From positions 15,426-26,545 of the forward strand of contig DHWS01000003.1 in the NCBI GenBank assembly GCA_002413305.1: a stretch of DNA of 11,120 nucleotides, written 5' to 3'. A program made the position numbers and the translations under genes. How positions within the stretch are numbered: position 1 is the first letter of the stretch; every line of letters starts with the position of its first letter. This DNA comes from Actinobacteria bacterium UBA5176 (GTDB lineage: Bacteria; Actinomycetota; UBA4738). This document shows, in pieces, positions 1 through 5,612 of the stretch. The notes below the pieces were generated by a model. That model saw nothing but the letters and a program-made list of their open reading frames with translations, was not told the origin of the DNA and did not search any database.

Positions 1-73
1 GCGGGGTGGAGCAGTCCGGTAGCTCGCTGGGCTCATAACCCAGAGGTCACAGGTTCAAATCCTGTCCCCGCGA
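1..73 (+). tRNA. initiator tRNA-Met (fMet), anticodon CAT, first base outside the window
   Basis: The cloverleaf reads directly. The acceptor half GCGGGG pairs with CCCCGC (66-71), the D arm is GAGC/GCTC, the anticodon stem CTGGG/CCCAG encloses loop CTCATAA with CAT at 34-36, and the T arm is ACAGG/CCTGT around TTCAAAT. Three consecutive G-C pairs next to the anticodon loop and the TGGAGCAG segment are hallmarks of the bacterial initiator tRNA. Numbering shows that base 1 of the tRNA lies just before the window. The discriminator is A73, followed by CGA, so the CCA end is not encoded and must be added enzymatically. Base 72 is G, so whether the usual unpaired 1:72 position holds cannot be judged here. 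Confidence 0.95.
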
Positions 74-78
74 CGAGC

Positions 79-110
79 AGAAGCCGCAGGTCGAGAGACC
101 TGCGGCTTCT
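79..110 (+). terminator. 14-bp perfect hairpin after the tRNA, probable terminator
   Basis: AGAAGCCGCAGGTC (79-92) is the exact reverse complement of GACCTGCGGCTTCT (97-110), with a four-base GAGA loop of GNRA type. It begins six bases after the tRNA discriminator. No T-run follows (next bases CTCATGAG), so it is not a textbook intrinsic terminator. Strong hairpins with weak U-tracts are common in high-GC actinobacteria, and the placement fits termination or 3'-end protection of the tRNA transcript. Confidence 0.7.
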
Positions 111-485
111 CTCATGAGCGCACGAAGTCACTCCGATCCGGCTCAAACTGCAAACGGATGGCAAACGGAGCAAAGCAAGCGCGAGAGTCGGACGGGACGC
201 GTTCCCAATCAGCCGGGCTCGGAACGGTCTGATCAAAGTAGGAGAGTGTGGCTAGCTCGGACTGTCGCGCCAGGAAGACTGAGCCATGCTCTCGGCTCCA
301 GCCCCGAGTTCCGACCGCGTGTTTGGCTGTGATCGCCCCAAGCTCCCGATGGCCATCGCCAGCGGCGACGCGGGTGAGCTGCGTGGAGAGCCCGGGGGAT
401 CAGCGAGTCTCATCGAGTTCGAGCCGTTCAGCGCACAGCATGGCGTGACGCCGCGGGTCATCGTTGAGCCCCATGGAGGTCTTCC
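111..485. other. 375-base region without a recognisable gene
   Basis: No reading frame here carries a family motif that I recognise on either strand. The start (140-180) is less GC-rich than its surroundings and contains the 9-base direct repeat GCAAACGGA at 150-158 and 161-169, an 11-base period. The rest is GC-rich, with overlapping open frames on both strands that look like composition artefacts. No repeat of the tRNA 3' end was seen elsewhere in the window, so an attachment-site pair cannot be shown. The position, between a tRNA and two damaged genes, suggests a decayed accessory stretch, but that is inference. Confidence 0.4.
150..169 (+). repeat. 9-base direct repeat, 11-base period
   Basis: GCAAACGGA occurs at 150-158 and again at 161-169, separated by TG. 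One helical turn between copies would place two protein contacts on the same DNA face. It could equally be chance; only two copies are present. Confidence 0.3.
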
Positions 486-757
486 TTGCCGGAAGTCATG
501 CGCATCACGGACCTGGAACCCGGCGCGGCGGGCAACAACCTGCGGGAGGCCGTGCACCTCGCGCGACGGGCCCTGACGTCGCGCCCGATAATTGGGCGAT
601 GGCGCGGGGTGTACGTCAACGTCCTGGGGAGCGAAGGTGCCGCGCGGGTCCGTGCCGCATACAGGGACGCGAAGTACGAACGCCTGGCGGATTGAAGACG
701 GCGTTCAACCCCGAGAATCTGTCCCGCCTAAACCAGAACACCCCGCCGGAATCCTGA
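486..757 (+). pseudogene. C-terminal remnant of a BBE-type FAD-linked oxidase, frameshifted
   Basis: The first frame (TTG 486 or ATG 498 to TGA 693-695) ends with RGVYVNVLGSEG followed by RVRAAYRDAKYERLAD. The next frame continues from 692 with LKTAFNPENLSRLNQNTPP and stops at 755-757. Joined, these match the berberine-bridge-enzyme (BBE) C-terminal domain of FAD-binding oxidoreductases, which characteristically ends with a YVNFL segment, RVRxAYG, NYxRL, LKxxYDPxNxFRxNQNIPP. The junction GAT-TG needs one extra base (for example GAT CTG), so a one-base deletion near 692 is the simplest explanation. Only about 85 residues of a family of roughly 450 are present. I see no FAD-binding PP-loop domain or substrate domain upstream, so the gene is both 5'-truncated and frameshifted. 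The protein is presumably not functional. The first 30 residues fit the family less clearly. Confidence 0.75.
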
Positions 758-767
758 GTCGGGCGCC

Positions 768-1701
768 GTGACAGACGTCAGGAGAGAGCCGTTGTCCCGT
801 CGACTCCTCGCCGGGTTGGTCTCCGAAGCGATCCCCGGGTTCTCCTTGCGTGCCGTTCGAGGTGTGCCGGCGGGGTCCTCGGCGCTCGCTCGCGAACTCA
901 TCGTGTCGTCGGCAACGGGCCAGCAACGCAGGCTCATCTTGCGTTGCTTTGCGGTGGAATGGCAGGGATCGCCACGGTCGAAGGTCGAGCGAGAGCGCCT
1001 TGCCCTCTTCACCCTCGCCGGGTCGGGTCTGCCGGTACCACGGGTCGTCTGGTCGGACCCCTTGGGCGCCTCTGCTCGGTCACCCAGCCATCTTGCAGAC
1101 GCGCCTTCCCGGGCGGGTGTGGTGGCCACGGGCAGCGCGCCCTCCCGGGGCGAACGCGATGGGCCGGGTGCTGGCGGCGATCCATGCATCGCCCAAGCCG
1201 CCAGGGCTTCCAAGTGCCAGTGGGTGGGTGCGGTGGACCATCGGACACGAACGATCGCGGGACGGATGGCGCGATCACCCTCAGGCGCAGGCCATCGAAG
1301 AGGTGATCATGCCCGCTGTAGGCCGGGCGCTGCGGCGTCAGCATGTCCTTTGCCACGGCGACTTCAACGCGGGCAACGTGTTGTGGTCACGCTACGAGCT
1401 GAGCGGTGTGGTGGACTGGGAAACAGCCGAGAGCGCGCCGCCAGCGGCCGACGTCGGTGCCTGTCGGTTCGACCTGGCCGTGACGAGTGGTCCCGCAGCG
1501 GCCGAAGCGTTTCTGGAAGGGTACGGAAGGGACGACCGCGACCTGTGGTTCTGGGAGCTGCTGGCGGGGTTGAAGTTCATCAGCCTCTTCAGGGAGTGGC
1601 TACCGATCTGGCACCGGTTCGGCCTGCCCGACCTCGACGCGAGGACCGTGCGAAGGCGTATCCAGGTAGCGGTCGCCGACTCCCTTCGGCGAGCAGAGTG
1701 A
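768..1701 (+). pseudogene. aminoglycoside phosphotransferase (APH)-fold kinase, split by a +1 frameshift
   Basis: The first frame (GTG 768, or TTG 792 with AGGAGAG about five bases before it) gives the APH N-lobe: IPGFSLRAVRGVPAGSS, the strand RLILRCF and VERERLALFTLAGSGLPVPR. At about 1077 the frame changes. The continuation GHPAILQTRLPGRVWW, MGRVLAAIHA and the rest of the C-lobe lie in the next frame, to TGA 1699-1701. There the Brenner motif HGDFNAGN (HxDxxxxN) and the metal-binding VVDWE are intact. One surplus base around 1076-1078 reconciles the two frames and gives about 310 residues, normal for the family. APH-fold enzymes phosphorylate small molecules; the many actinobacterial paralogues mostly have unknown substrates, so antibiotic resistance should not be assumed. 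It follows the oxidase remnant by 10 bases. Confidence 0.82.
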
Positions 1702-2004
1702 GCCAGGAGGCGTCAGCAGACGACATAGAGGCTGCTTTGAGACTGCATATCACGGGCCCATTCGGGACCTCCTCATTCACGCACGGCGCGCGGCCGTGCG
1801 TGGGGGACGTGGGTCCGCAAACCTGGGTTCTGCTGGGGGGTTTTCGGCAGGAAGTCCTTGGGGTAGGGACTTCATGCCAAGCGTGAACTCGGCTGGACGC
1901 TTCGAGACCCAAGCTGGCGACAGGGCTTCGTCGAGGCGTACGGGCGAACCTATTCGGCGCCGTCGCGGGGTGGATGAGGAAGACGACTCCTAGAGGAGGC
2001 CTCG
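1702..2004. other. 303-base intergenic region between the APH-type gene and the VOC gene
   Basis: No convincing gene is present. The region holds a perfect GC hairpin (1778-1802). At 1867-1977 a short in-frame stretch contains GWTLRDPSWRQGF and VEAYGRTYSAP, which reads like a piece of real protein but has no start codon and is bounded by stops, so it may be a fragment of a lost gene. At the right end is the strong ribosome binding site AGAGGAGG (1992-1999) of the VOC gene. Confidence 0.4.
1778..1802. terminator. 9-bp perfect GC hairpin, possible terminator
   Basis: CACGCACGG (1778-1786) and CCGTGCGTG (1794-1802) are exact reverse complements around a 7-base loop. The hairpin sits 77 bases after the stop of the phosphotransferase gene. 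No T-run follows, so a role as terminator is plausible but unproven; it could also be a palindromic protein site. Confidence 0.4.
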
Positions 2005-2382
2005 ATGTTGAAGAACTCACCCTTCTACGCGGGCTTTGCCGTTGATGACCTGGAAAGGGCCAAGGCGTTCTACGGTGAGACGTTGGGGGTCTTCGAGGTG
2101 GCCGAGTGGGGCACTGACCTGCTGTCGCTTCGCGCCGCCAACGGCTACGCGATCTTGATCTATCGGAAGCCTGGTCACGCGCCGGCTGCGCACACGATCT
2201 TGAATTTCCCGGTCGACGACATCGAAGCTGCGGTGGACGAGCTCCGGAAGGCTGGTGTGGAGTTCGAGCAGTACGACTCGGGTCCCATCAAGACCGATGA
2301 AAGGAGCATCGCCACTCCCGGCCCCAAACAGGCGTGGTTCAAGGACCCTGCCGGCAACATCCTTTCGGTCATCCAGGAGTAG
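2005..2382 (+). CDS. VOC (glyoxalase/bleomycin-resistance fold) family protein
   Basis: A 125-residue protein, the usual size of a single-chain VOC protein with two beta-alpha-beta-beta-beta modules. The first module begins FYAGFAVDDLERAKAFY and the second HTILNFPVDDIEAAVDELR with KAGVEFE. The end AWFKDPAGNILSVIQE is the classic VOC C-terminus, whose Glu often serves as metal ligand. Such proteins dimerise in the cytoplasm and isomerise, cleave or sequester small molecules; the substrate cannot be read from the sequence. The ATG at 2005 is fixed by AGAGGAGG ending five bases upstream. The gene stands alone, convergent with the glycosyltransferase. Closest relatives are probably the uncharacterised lyase-like VOC proteins common in soil actinobacteria. 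Confidence 0.93.
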   Translation: MLKNSPFYAGFAVDDLERAKAFYGETLGVFEVAEWGTDLLSLRAANGYAILIYRKPGHAPAAHTILNFPVDDIEAAVDELRKAGVEFEQYDSGPIKTDERSIATPGPKQAWFKDPAGNILSVIQE

Positions 2383-2436
2383 GGCCCCGAAATCTCGCGC
2401 GATCCAACACATCTCCGGGAGCGACCGCCCCCTTCG

Positions 2437-3804
2437 TCAAGCCGTGGGATGTTCGGCAGCTCGGGCACGGATCTCGCCTCCAGCTTCCAGTCTCTGAGCG
2501 GGCCTCCCATTGCCCTTGTCTTCTCCGCTGGCTTCGCCGGTCAGCTCCAGGATGGCGTCCGCGGCGGCACCGGGACCGTCCACCTTGGCGAAGGCGGCTT
2601 GCAGGCGGCGTGCGTTCTCACGATAGCGTGGGTCCGCCAGCATCTCCTGGGCACTCCGAGCAAGTGCCGAGGTGCCCGCGGCCTCCTGGGGAACGAGTCT
2701 CGCAGCCCCCTGGCGCTCGGCGAAGGCGACGTTTGCGTCCTGTTCGGGCTGCAGTGGGATGCCGATCAATGGAATGCCCGACGCGAGAGCGGCCTGAACG
2801 CTGCCCTGGCCTCCGGCCGTCACGGCGAGGTCGACCCTCGGCATGACTTCGTGGTTGGGCAGCACACCGGCGACGTGGACGTTCTCGTCCTCGAGATCGG
2901 TGAGGTCATGCACCGTCGCGGCGACGAGGATACGAACATGGAGCGGCCGGAGGGCGCCCACCGCCGCACGCACGAGTTCCGGTGGGCTCGAGGTGATCGC
3001 CACATAGACGATGGGACCTGGCCCCGCGAGGAAGCGCTCCACGCGCTCAGGCACTGGCACCGAAAGCTTGGCGTACAGCGGGCCGGTGTAGCGGAGGCGC
3101 GCGCCCGGCCGGTAGCGATCCGGGTGGCGCGGGGTCCAGGAGTCGATCCCTTCGCGGGAGATCCCCAGCACCTCGGGGACGTCGGTGACCAACGAGAGAT
3201 CGCCGAGCATCAGGGCCGGGAAGCTCGGCACCCCGGGCACGCCGAGTTCATCGGCGACGCGGTTGAAGCCACCGGTGTAGATGCTGAGTCGGTCCGCGCC
3301 TGCGTTGAACATGCGCCGGCGCACCGGTTGGGGAAGCCATCGCTCAAGCGGCATGCCGACAGGGCCGCTCGGCGCGGGCAGGAGGCCACGCTCGAACACC
3401 GGCGGCAGCATCGATCCTGCGTGCTCGGTAACGAGGGGGATGCCGACGACCCGGGTCGAGAGCAACGCGGTGAGCGTCCAACCGGTGACCGCAACGCGAA
3501 CGGCGTGCTCGCGGAAGTAGACGGCCTCCGCCTCAACGTAAGCCCGGATCTCGTCGTCGCTCCACATGCTCTGGTCGGGTGGGCCGATGCCGGGGATCGA
3601 TCGGACGAACGCTTCACACCGGGCACGGTTCCACCCCGCGCCGATCACGTCGTACGGAACCCCCGCGTCGGTCAGCACCCGCTCGTGGGTGCCGCCGTGG
3701 GTGACCACGCAGACCCGGGCCCCTCGGGCCACGAGCGCCCGGTAGATCTCGAGCATGCGCGAGGTCTCGGACAGGAAGCAGCAGTTCGGCATCAGGCAGA
3801 TCAC
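2437..3804 (-). CDS. GT-B fold glycosyltransferase (GT1/MGT-like), atypical motifs
   Basis: A 455-residue cytoplasmic protein without signal peptide or membrane segment. The N-terminal Rossmann half (about 1-240) starts MICLMPNCCFLSETSRMLE and includes RGARVCVVTHGGTHE, as in sugar transferases that bind the acceptor there. The C-terminal half holds the nucleotide-sugar-binding region: VHVAGVLPNHEVMPRVDLAV (309-328), TAGGQGS (329-335), GIPLIGIPLQPEQDANV (343-359). This matches UDP-glycosyltransferases of the OleD/MGT type, in which a small molecule such as a macrolide or lipid receives a sugar. Two usual features are altered: there is no GHxxP near the N-terminus, and the HGG donor motif reads AGG. 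The start is GTG at 3804, seven bases after AGGAGGAGG. The last 30 residues are charged and probably disordered. It is divergent from marR across 38 bp and probably controlled by it. The acceptor is unknown. Confidence 0.85.
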   Translation of the reverse strand: MICLMPNCCFLSETSRMLEIYRALVARGARVCVVTHGGTHERVLTDAGVPYDVIGAGWNRARCEAFVRSIPGIGPPDQSMWSDDEIRAYVEAEAVYFREHAVRVAVTGWTLTALLSTRVVGIPLVTEHAGSMLPPVFERGLLPAPSGPVGMPLERWLPQPVRRRMFNAGADRLSIYTGGFNRVADELGVPGVPSFPALMLGDLSLVTDVPEVLGISREGIDSWTPRHPDRYRPGARLRYTGPLYAKLSVPVPERVERFLAGPGPIVYVAITSSPPELVRAAVGALRPLHVRILVAATVHDLTDLEDENVHVAGVLPNHEVMPRVDLAVTAGGQGSVQAALASGIPLIGIPLQPEQDANVAFAERQGAARLVPQEAAGTSALARSAQEMLADPRYRENARRLQAAFAKVDGPGAAADAILELTGEASGEDKGNGRPAQRLEAGGEIRARAAEHPTA

Positions 3805-3826
3805 GATGGCGCCTCCTCCTGCATGA

Positions 3827-3842
3827 AGGTAATATATTCCCT
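3827..3842. promoter_or_regulatory. AT-rich imperfect palindrome, probable MarR operator overlapping divergent -10 boxes
   Basis: AGGTAATATATTCCCT is an inverted repeat with one mismatched pair (AGG-n-AATATATT-n-CCT), standing out in a very GC-rich sequence. It lies in the 38-bp gap between the divergent glycosyltransferase and marR genes and ends one base before the marR ATG. Both strands offer a TANNNT box inside it: TAATAT (3830-3835), seven bases before the marR ATG, and TATATT on the minus strand (3836-3831), suitably placed ahead of the glycosyltransferase AGGAGGAGG. MarR proteins typically bind 16-20-bp palindromes over their own promoters, so one bound dimer here would block both genes. 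The regulatory role is inferred from sequence and position. Confidence 0.65.
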
Positions 3843-4367
3843 ATGTCAAGACCAGCCGGCACCGAAGCCTTCGGTCTGGGCGAAGACGAGGCGGCCGCGC
3901 TCGGCGCGGACGGCGCCACCCGCATCCGGACATTCCGGCTCATCGTGGTGTTGGCCCAGGAGCTGCGCACGCTCATGGATCAGCTGCTCCGTCCGGACGG
4001 CCTGACCACCCAGCAGGCGGCCCTGATCAGCGTGGTGGAGGCCATGGGCCGGCCCTCACTCTCAGCGGCCGCCGCCGCCCTCGGTACCACCCATCAGAAC
4101 GCCAAGCAGCTGGCCTCGGCTCTCCAACGCAAGGGGTTCATCCGCCTCGCTCGCGATCGGCAGGACGGTCGTATTCGTCGTCTCCTCACGACGCCGAAGA
4201 GCCGCAGCTACTGGCGAGAGCGCTCCGGATCGGATCAGCGGCGTGTCCTCGAATGGTTCTCCACTCTTACGGAGGAGGACGCCCGAGCCCTCTTTCAGCT
4301 CCTGCTTCGTCTCAAGGCGAGCGTCCACGAAGCCGTGGTGGGGCGAGAAGACACAGCAGCGGAGTGA
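3843..4367 (+). CDS. MarR family transcriptional regulator
   Basis: A 174-residue winged-helix repressor-type protein. Residues 27-50 form the first dimerisation helix (RIRTFRLIVVLAQELRTLMD). LTTQQAALISVVE leads into the helix-turn-helix SLSAAAAALGTTHQNAKQLAS (about 72-92) and GFIRLARDRQDGRIRRL is the wing, with the D-x-x-D-x-R pattern of the family. The C-terminal helices complete the dimer interface. The first 26 residues are an acidic extension. No Shine-Dalgarno precedes ATG 3843; a TAATAT box seven bases upstream suggests a leaderless transcript starting at the ATG, common in actinobacteria. It is divergent from the glycosyltransferase and abuts a palindromic operator candidate, implying autoregulation and joint control of the glycosyltransferase, relieved by an unknown small ligand. 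Confidence 0.92.
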   Translation: MSRPAGTEAFGLGEDEAAALGADGATRIRTFRLIVVLAQELRTLMDQLLRPDGLTTQQAALISVVEAMGRPSLSAAAAALGTTHQNAKQLASALQRKGFIRLARDRQDGRIRRLLTTPKSRSYWRERSGSDQRRVLEWFSTLTEEDARALFQLLLRLKASVHEAVVGREDTAAE

Positions 4368-4436
4368 GTCACATCACGCCGAACCCGCGAACGCTCATTG
4401 GCCCGCGAAGGTTGGGGGTTCTACCAGCAGACGTAC

Positions 4437-4450
4437 GACAACCCGTTGTC
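4437..4450. promoter_or_regulatory. small dyad GACAAC-CC-GTTGTC upstream of the methyltransferase
   Basis: GACAAC (4437-4442) and GTTGTC (4445-4450) are exact reverse complements two bases apart, too close for a stable RNA hairpin but suitable as a protein-binding dyad. It lies in the 163-base gap between marR and the methyltransferase gene, about 80 bases before the start. No second copy was seen, so the function is speculative. Confidence 0.25.
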
Positions 4451-4530
4451 TCAAGAGATGAGGCCAACACCCCATGACCGCCGAGACGATCGCGTGTACC
4501 TTCCCCTCGTAGCCTTCGAGTGGGGTGGTC

Positions 4531-5148
4531 ATGGGACTGTACGGGGAGCGGATCCTCCCGCGGATCGTTGACGTCGCCTGCGGATCGAAGAACGTCGAAC
4601 CGCTGCGCAGCCGGGTCTGCGAGGGCCTGACTGGAGGGGTCGTCGAGATCGGCTTCGGCTCGGGGCTGAACGTCCCCTTCTACCCGCCAACCGTTAACCG
4701 GGTTGCCGCGGTCGAGCCCTCCGACGTCGCCTGGAGGCTCGCCGACAAGCGCCTGAGGGCGACGACCGTTCCGGTGGAGCGGGCAGGCCTGGACGGCCAG
4801 TCGTTGCCCTTCGCAGAGGACAGCTTCGACGCTGCGTTGTCCTGCTGGACGCTCTGCACGATCCCCGACGTCGCCGCGGCACTGGGAGAGGTGCGTCGTG
4901 TCCTCAGGCCCGGGGGGAAGCTGCACTTCGTCGAGCACGGACTGGCCCCGGACGAGCGCGTGCGTCGCTGGCAGCGACGCTTGGATCCGTTGGAGAAGCG
5001 GCTTTTCGGCGGGTGCCACCTCACCCGGCCGATCGTCGATCTCCTGACCACCGCGGGCTTCGTGATCGCCGACCTCGACGTCTTCTACGAGAAGGGCGCC
5101 CCGAAGTTCGCGGGCGCCGATTCCCTCGGGACCGCCCTGTCTCCGTAG
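4531..5148 (+). CDS. class I SAM-dependent methyltransferase (UbiE/COQ5-like domain)
   Basis: A 205-residue soluble protein with the Rossmann methyltransferase motifs in order: motif I VVEIGFGSGL (37-46), the acidic end of strand 2 at VAAVEPSD with Glu62 for the ribose, motif II FDAALSCWTLCTIPD (99-113), and motif III LRPGGKLHFVEHGL (125-138). After that, FGGCHLTRPIVDLLTTAGF is typical of the small Methyltransf_11 enzymes related to phospholipid or quinone methylases. The substrate cannot be told from sequence. I prefer ATG 4531 (MGLYGERILPRIVD, the usual start of this subfamily) with GGGGTGG just upstream. GTG 4525 in the same frame is possible, since a TAGCCT box lies nine bases ahead of it. 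It is transcribed in the same direction as marR but has its own upstream gap. Confidence 0.9.
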   Translation: MGLYGERILPRIVDVACGSKNVEPLRSRVCEGLTGGVVEIGFGSGLNVPFYPPTVNRVAAVEPSDVAWRLADKRLRATTVPVERAGLDGQSLPFAEDSFDAALSCWTLCTIPDVAAALGEVRRVLRPGGKLHFVEHGLAPDERVRRWQRRLDPLEKRLFGGCHLTRPIVDLLTTAGFVIADLDVFYEKGAPKFAGADSLGTALSP

Positions 5149-5236
5149 GGATCCCGAGTCCGCCGACCAGCACGGCAATCCATCTCCCGGTTTGCTTGCT
5201 GGCACGTGGGTTGACGATGGTCCCGAAGATGAAGGG

Positions 5237-5533
5237 CTAGGCGTGCCGCCCGTCGAGCCGGATCGTCCACGGGTCGATCGTGTCGATCCGGAGATGCGTT
5301 TCGCTCCAGGGATCACGGGCGAACGTGGCCCGCACGGCGTCCTCCGACGCGGCCTCGACCACGTGTGCCACGCGGTGTTCGTCGGCGAGGGGCCCGCCCA
5401 GGATTACGAAGCCCTCGTCCACGAGCCCGTCCATGAATGACGCGTGCGCGGCCCAGCCTGACTGCTCCTCCAGTGGCAGCGACCGGTCCCACTGAGGACC
5501 GGAACGGAGAACCACGACGAGGAACATCGCCAT
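5237..5533 (-). CDS. YciI-like protein
   Basis: A 98-residue single-domain protein with a ferredoxin-like dimeric alpha-beta barrel pattern. MFLVVVLRSGP is strand 1. WAAHASFMDGLVDEGFVILGGPLAD carries the family's conserved His (His30) and the GP-x-x-D turn (about 47-51). FARDPWSETHLRIDTIDPW is the C-terminal strand pair. YciI-fold proteins include chlorolactone-dehalogenase-like enzymes and many of unknown function, so no reaction is assigned. ATG 5533 has GGAGGG 12 bases upstream; ATG 5527 in the same frame is a possible shorter start. It converges with the methyltransferase and diverges from the MFS gene. Confidence 0.88.
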   Translation of the reverse strand: MAMFLVVVLRSGPQWDRSLPLEEQSGWAAHASFMDGLVDEGFVILGGPLADEHRVAHVVEAASEDAVRATFARDPWSETHLRIDTIDPWTIRLDGRHA

Positions 5534-5597
5534 GTTCGAACTCTACCCTCCACGAGGCGCGAGCCGCCTCGAAGGAGCTCCGGGCCTGGCGCGCCGC

Positions 5598-5603
5598 TAC
5601 TAT
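5598..5603 (+). promoter_or_regulatory. candidate -10 box TACTAT for the MFS gene
   Basis: TACTAT fits the actinobacterial TANNNT -10 consensus and lies nine bases before GTG 5613, the preferred start of the transporter. Transcription would begin at or next to the start codon, giving a leaderless or nearly leaderless mRNA. No convincing -35 element is visible. Confidence 0.4.
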
Positions 5604-5612
5604 CGGCCGGCA

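Noticed and set aside
33..236. Minus-strand frame ending in VAGTGFEPVTSGL
   Set aside because: This peptide is the antisense translation of a tRNA, a well-known annotation artefact; the tRNA itself is clear.
252..557. 101-residue minus-strand frame before the oxidase remnant
   Set aside because: No recognised motif or ribosome binding site, and it overlaps the oxidase remnant on the other strand.
690..697. Programmed -1 frameshift in the oxidase remnant
   Set aside because: There is no slippery heptamer or downstream pseudoknot signal, and the gene is already 5'-truncated.
1867..1977. Protein-like stretch GWTLRDPSWRQGF / VEAYGRTYSAP
   Set aside because: Flanked by stops with no start codon and too short to assign; kept only as a possible gene fragment.
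2449..4005. Long plus-strand open frame opposite the glycosyltransferase
   Set aside because: High-GC shadow frame: no family motif, it runs through the divergent promoter and marR start, while the minus strand encodes a recognisable glycosyltransferase with a strong ribosome binding site.
5532..5612. ATG 5532 as the MFS start
   Set aside because: It would overlap the divergent YciI start codon and adds an unusual 27-residue Arg/Pro-rich leader; GTG 5613 or GTG 5692 fits the family length better.
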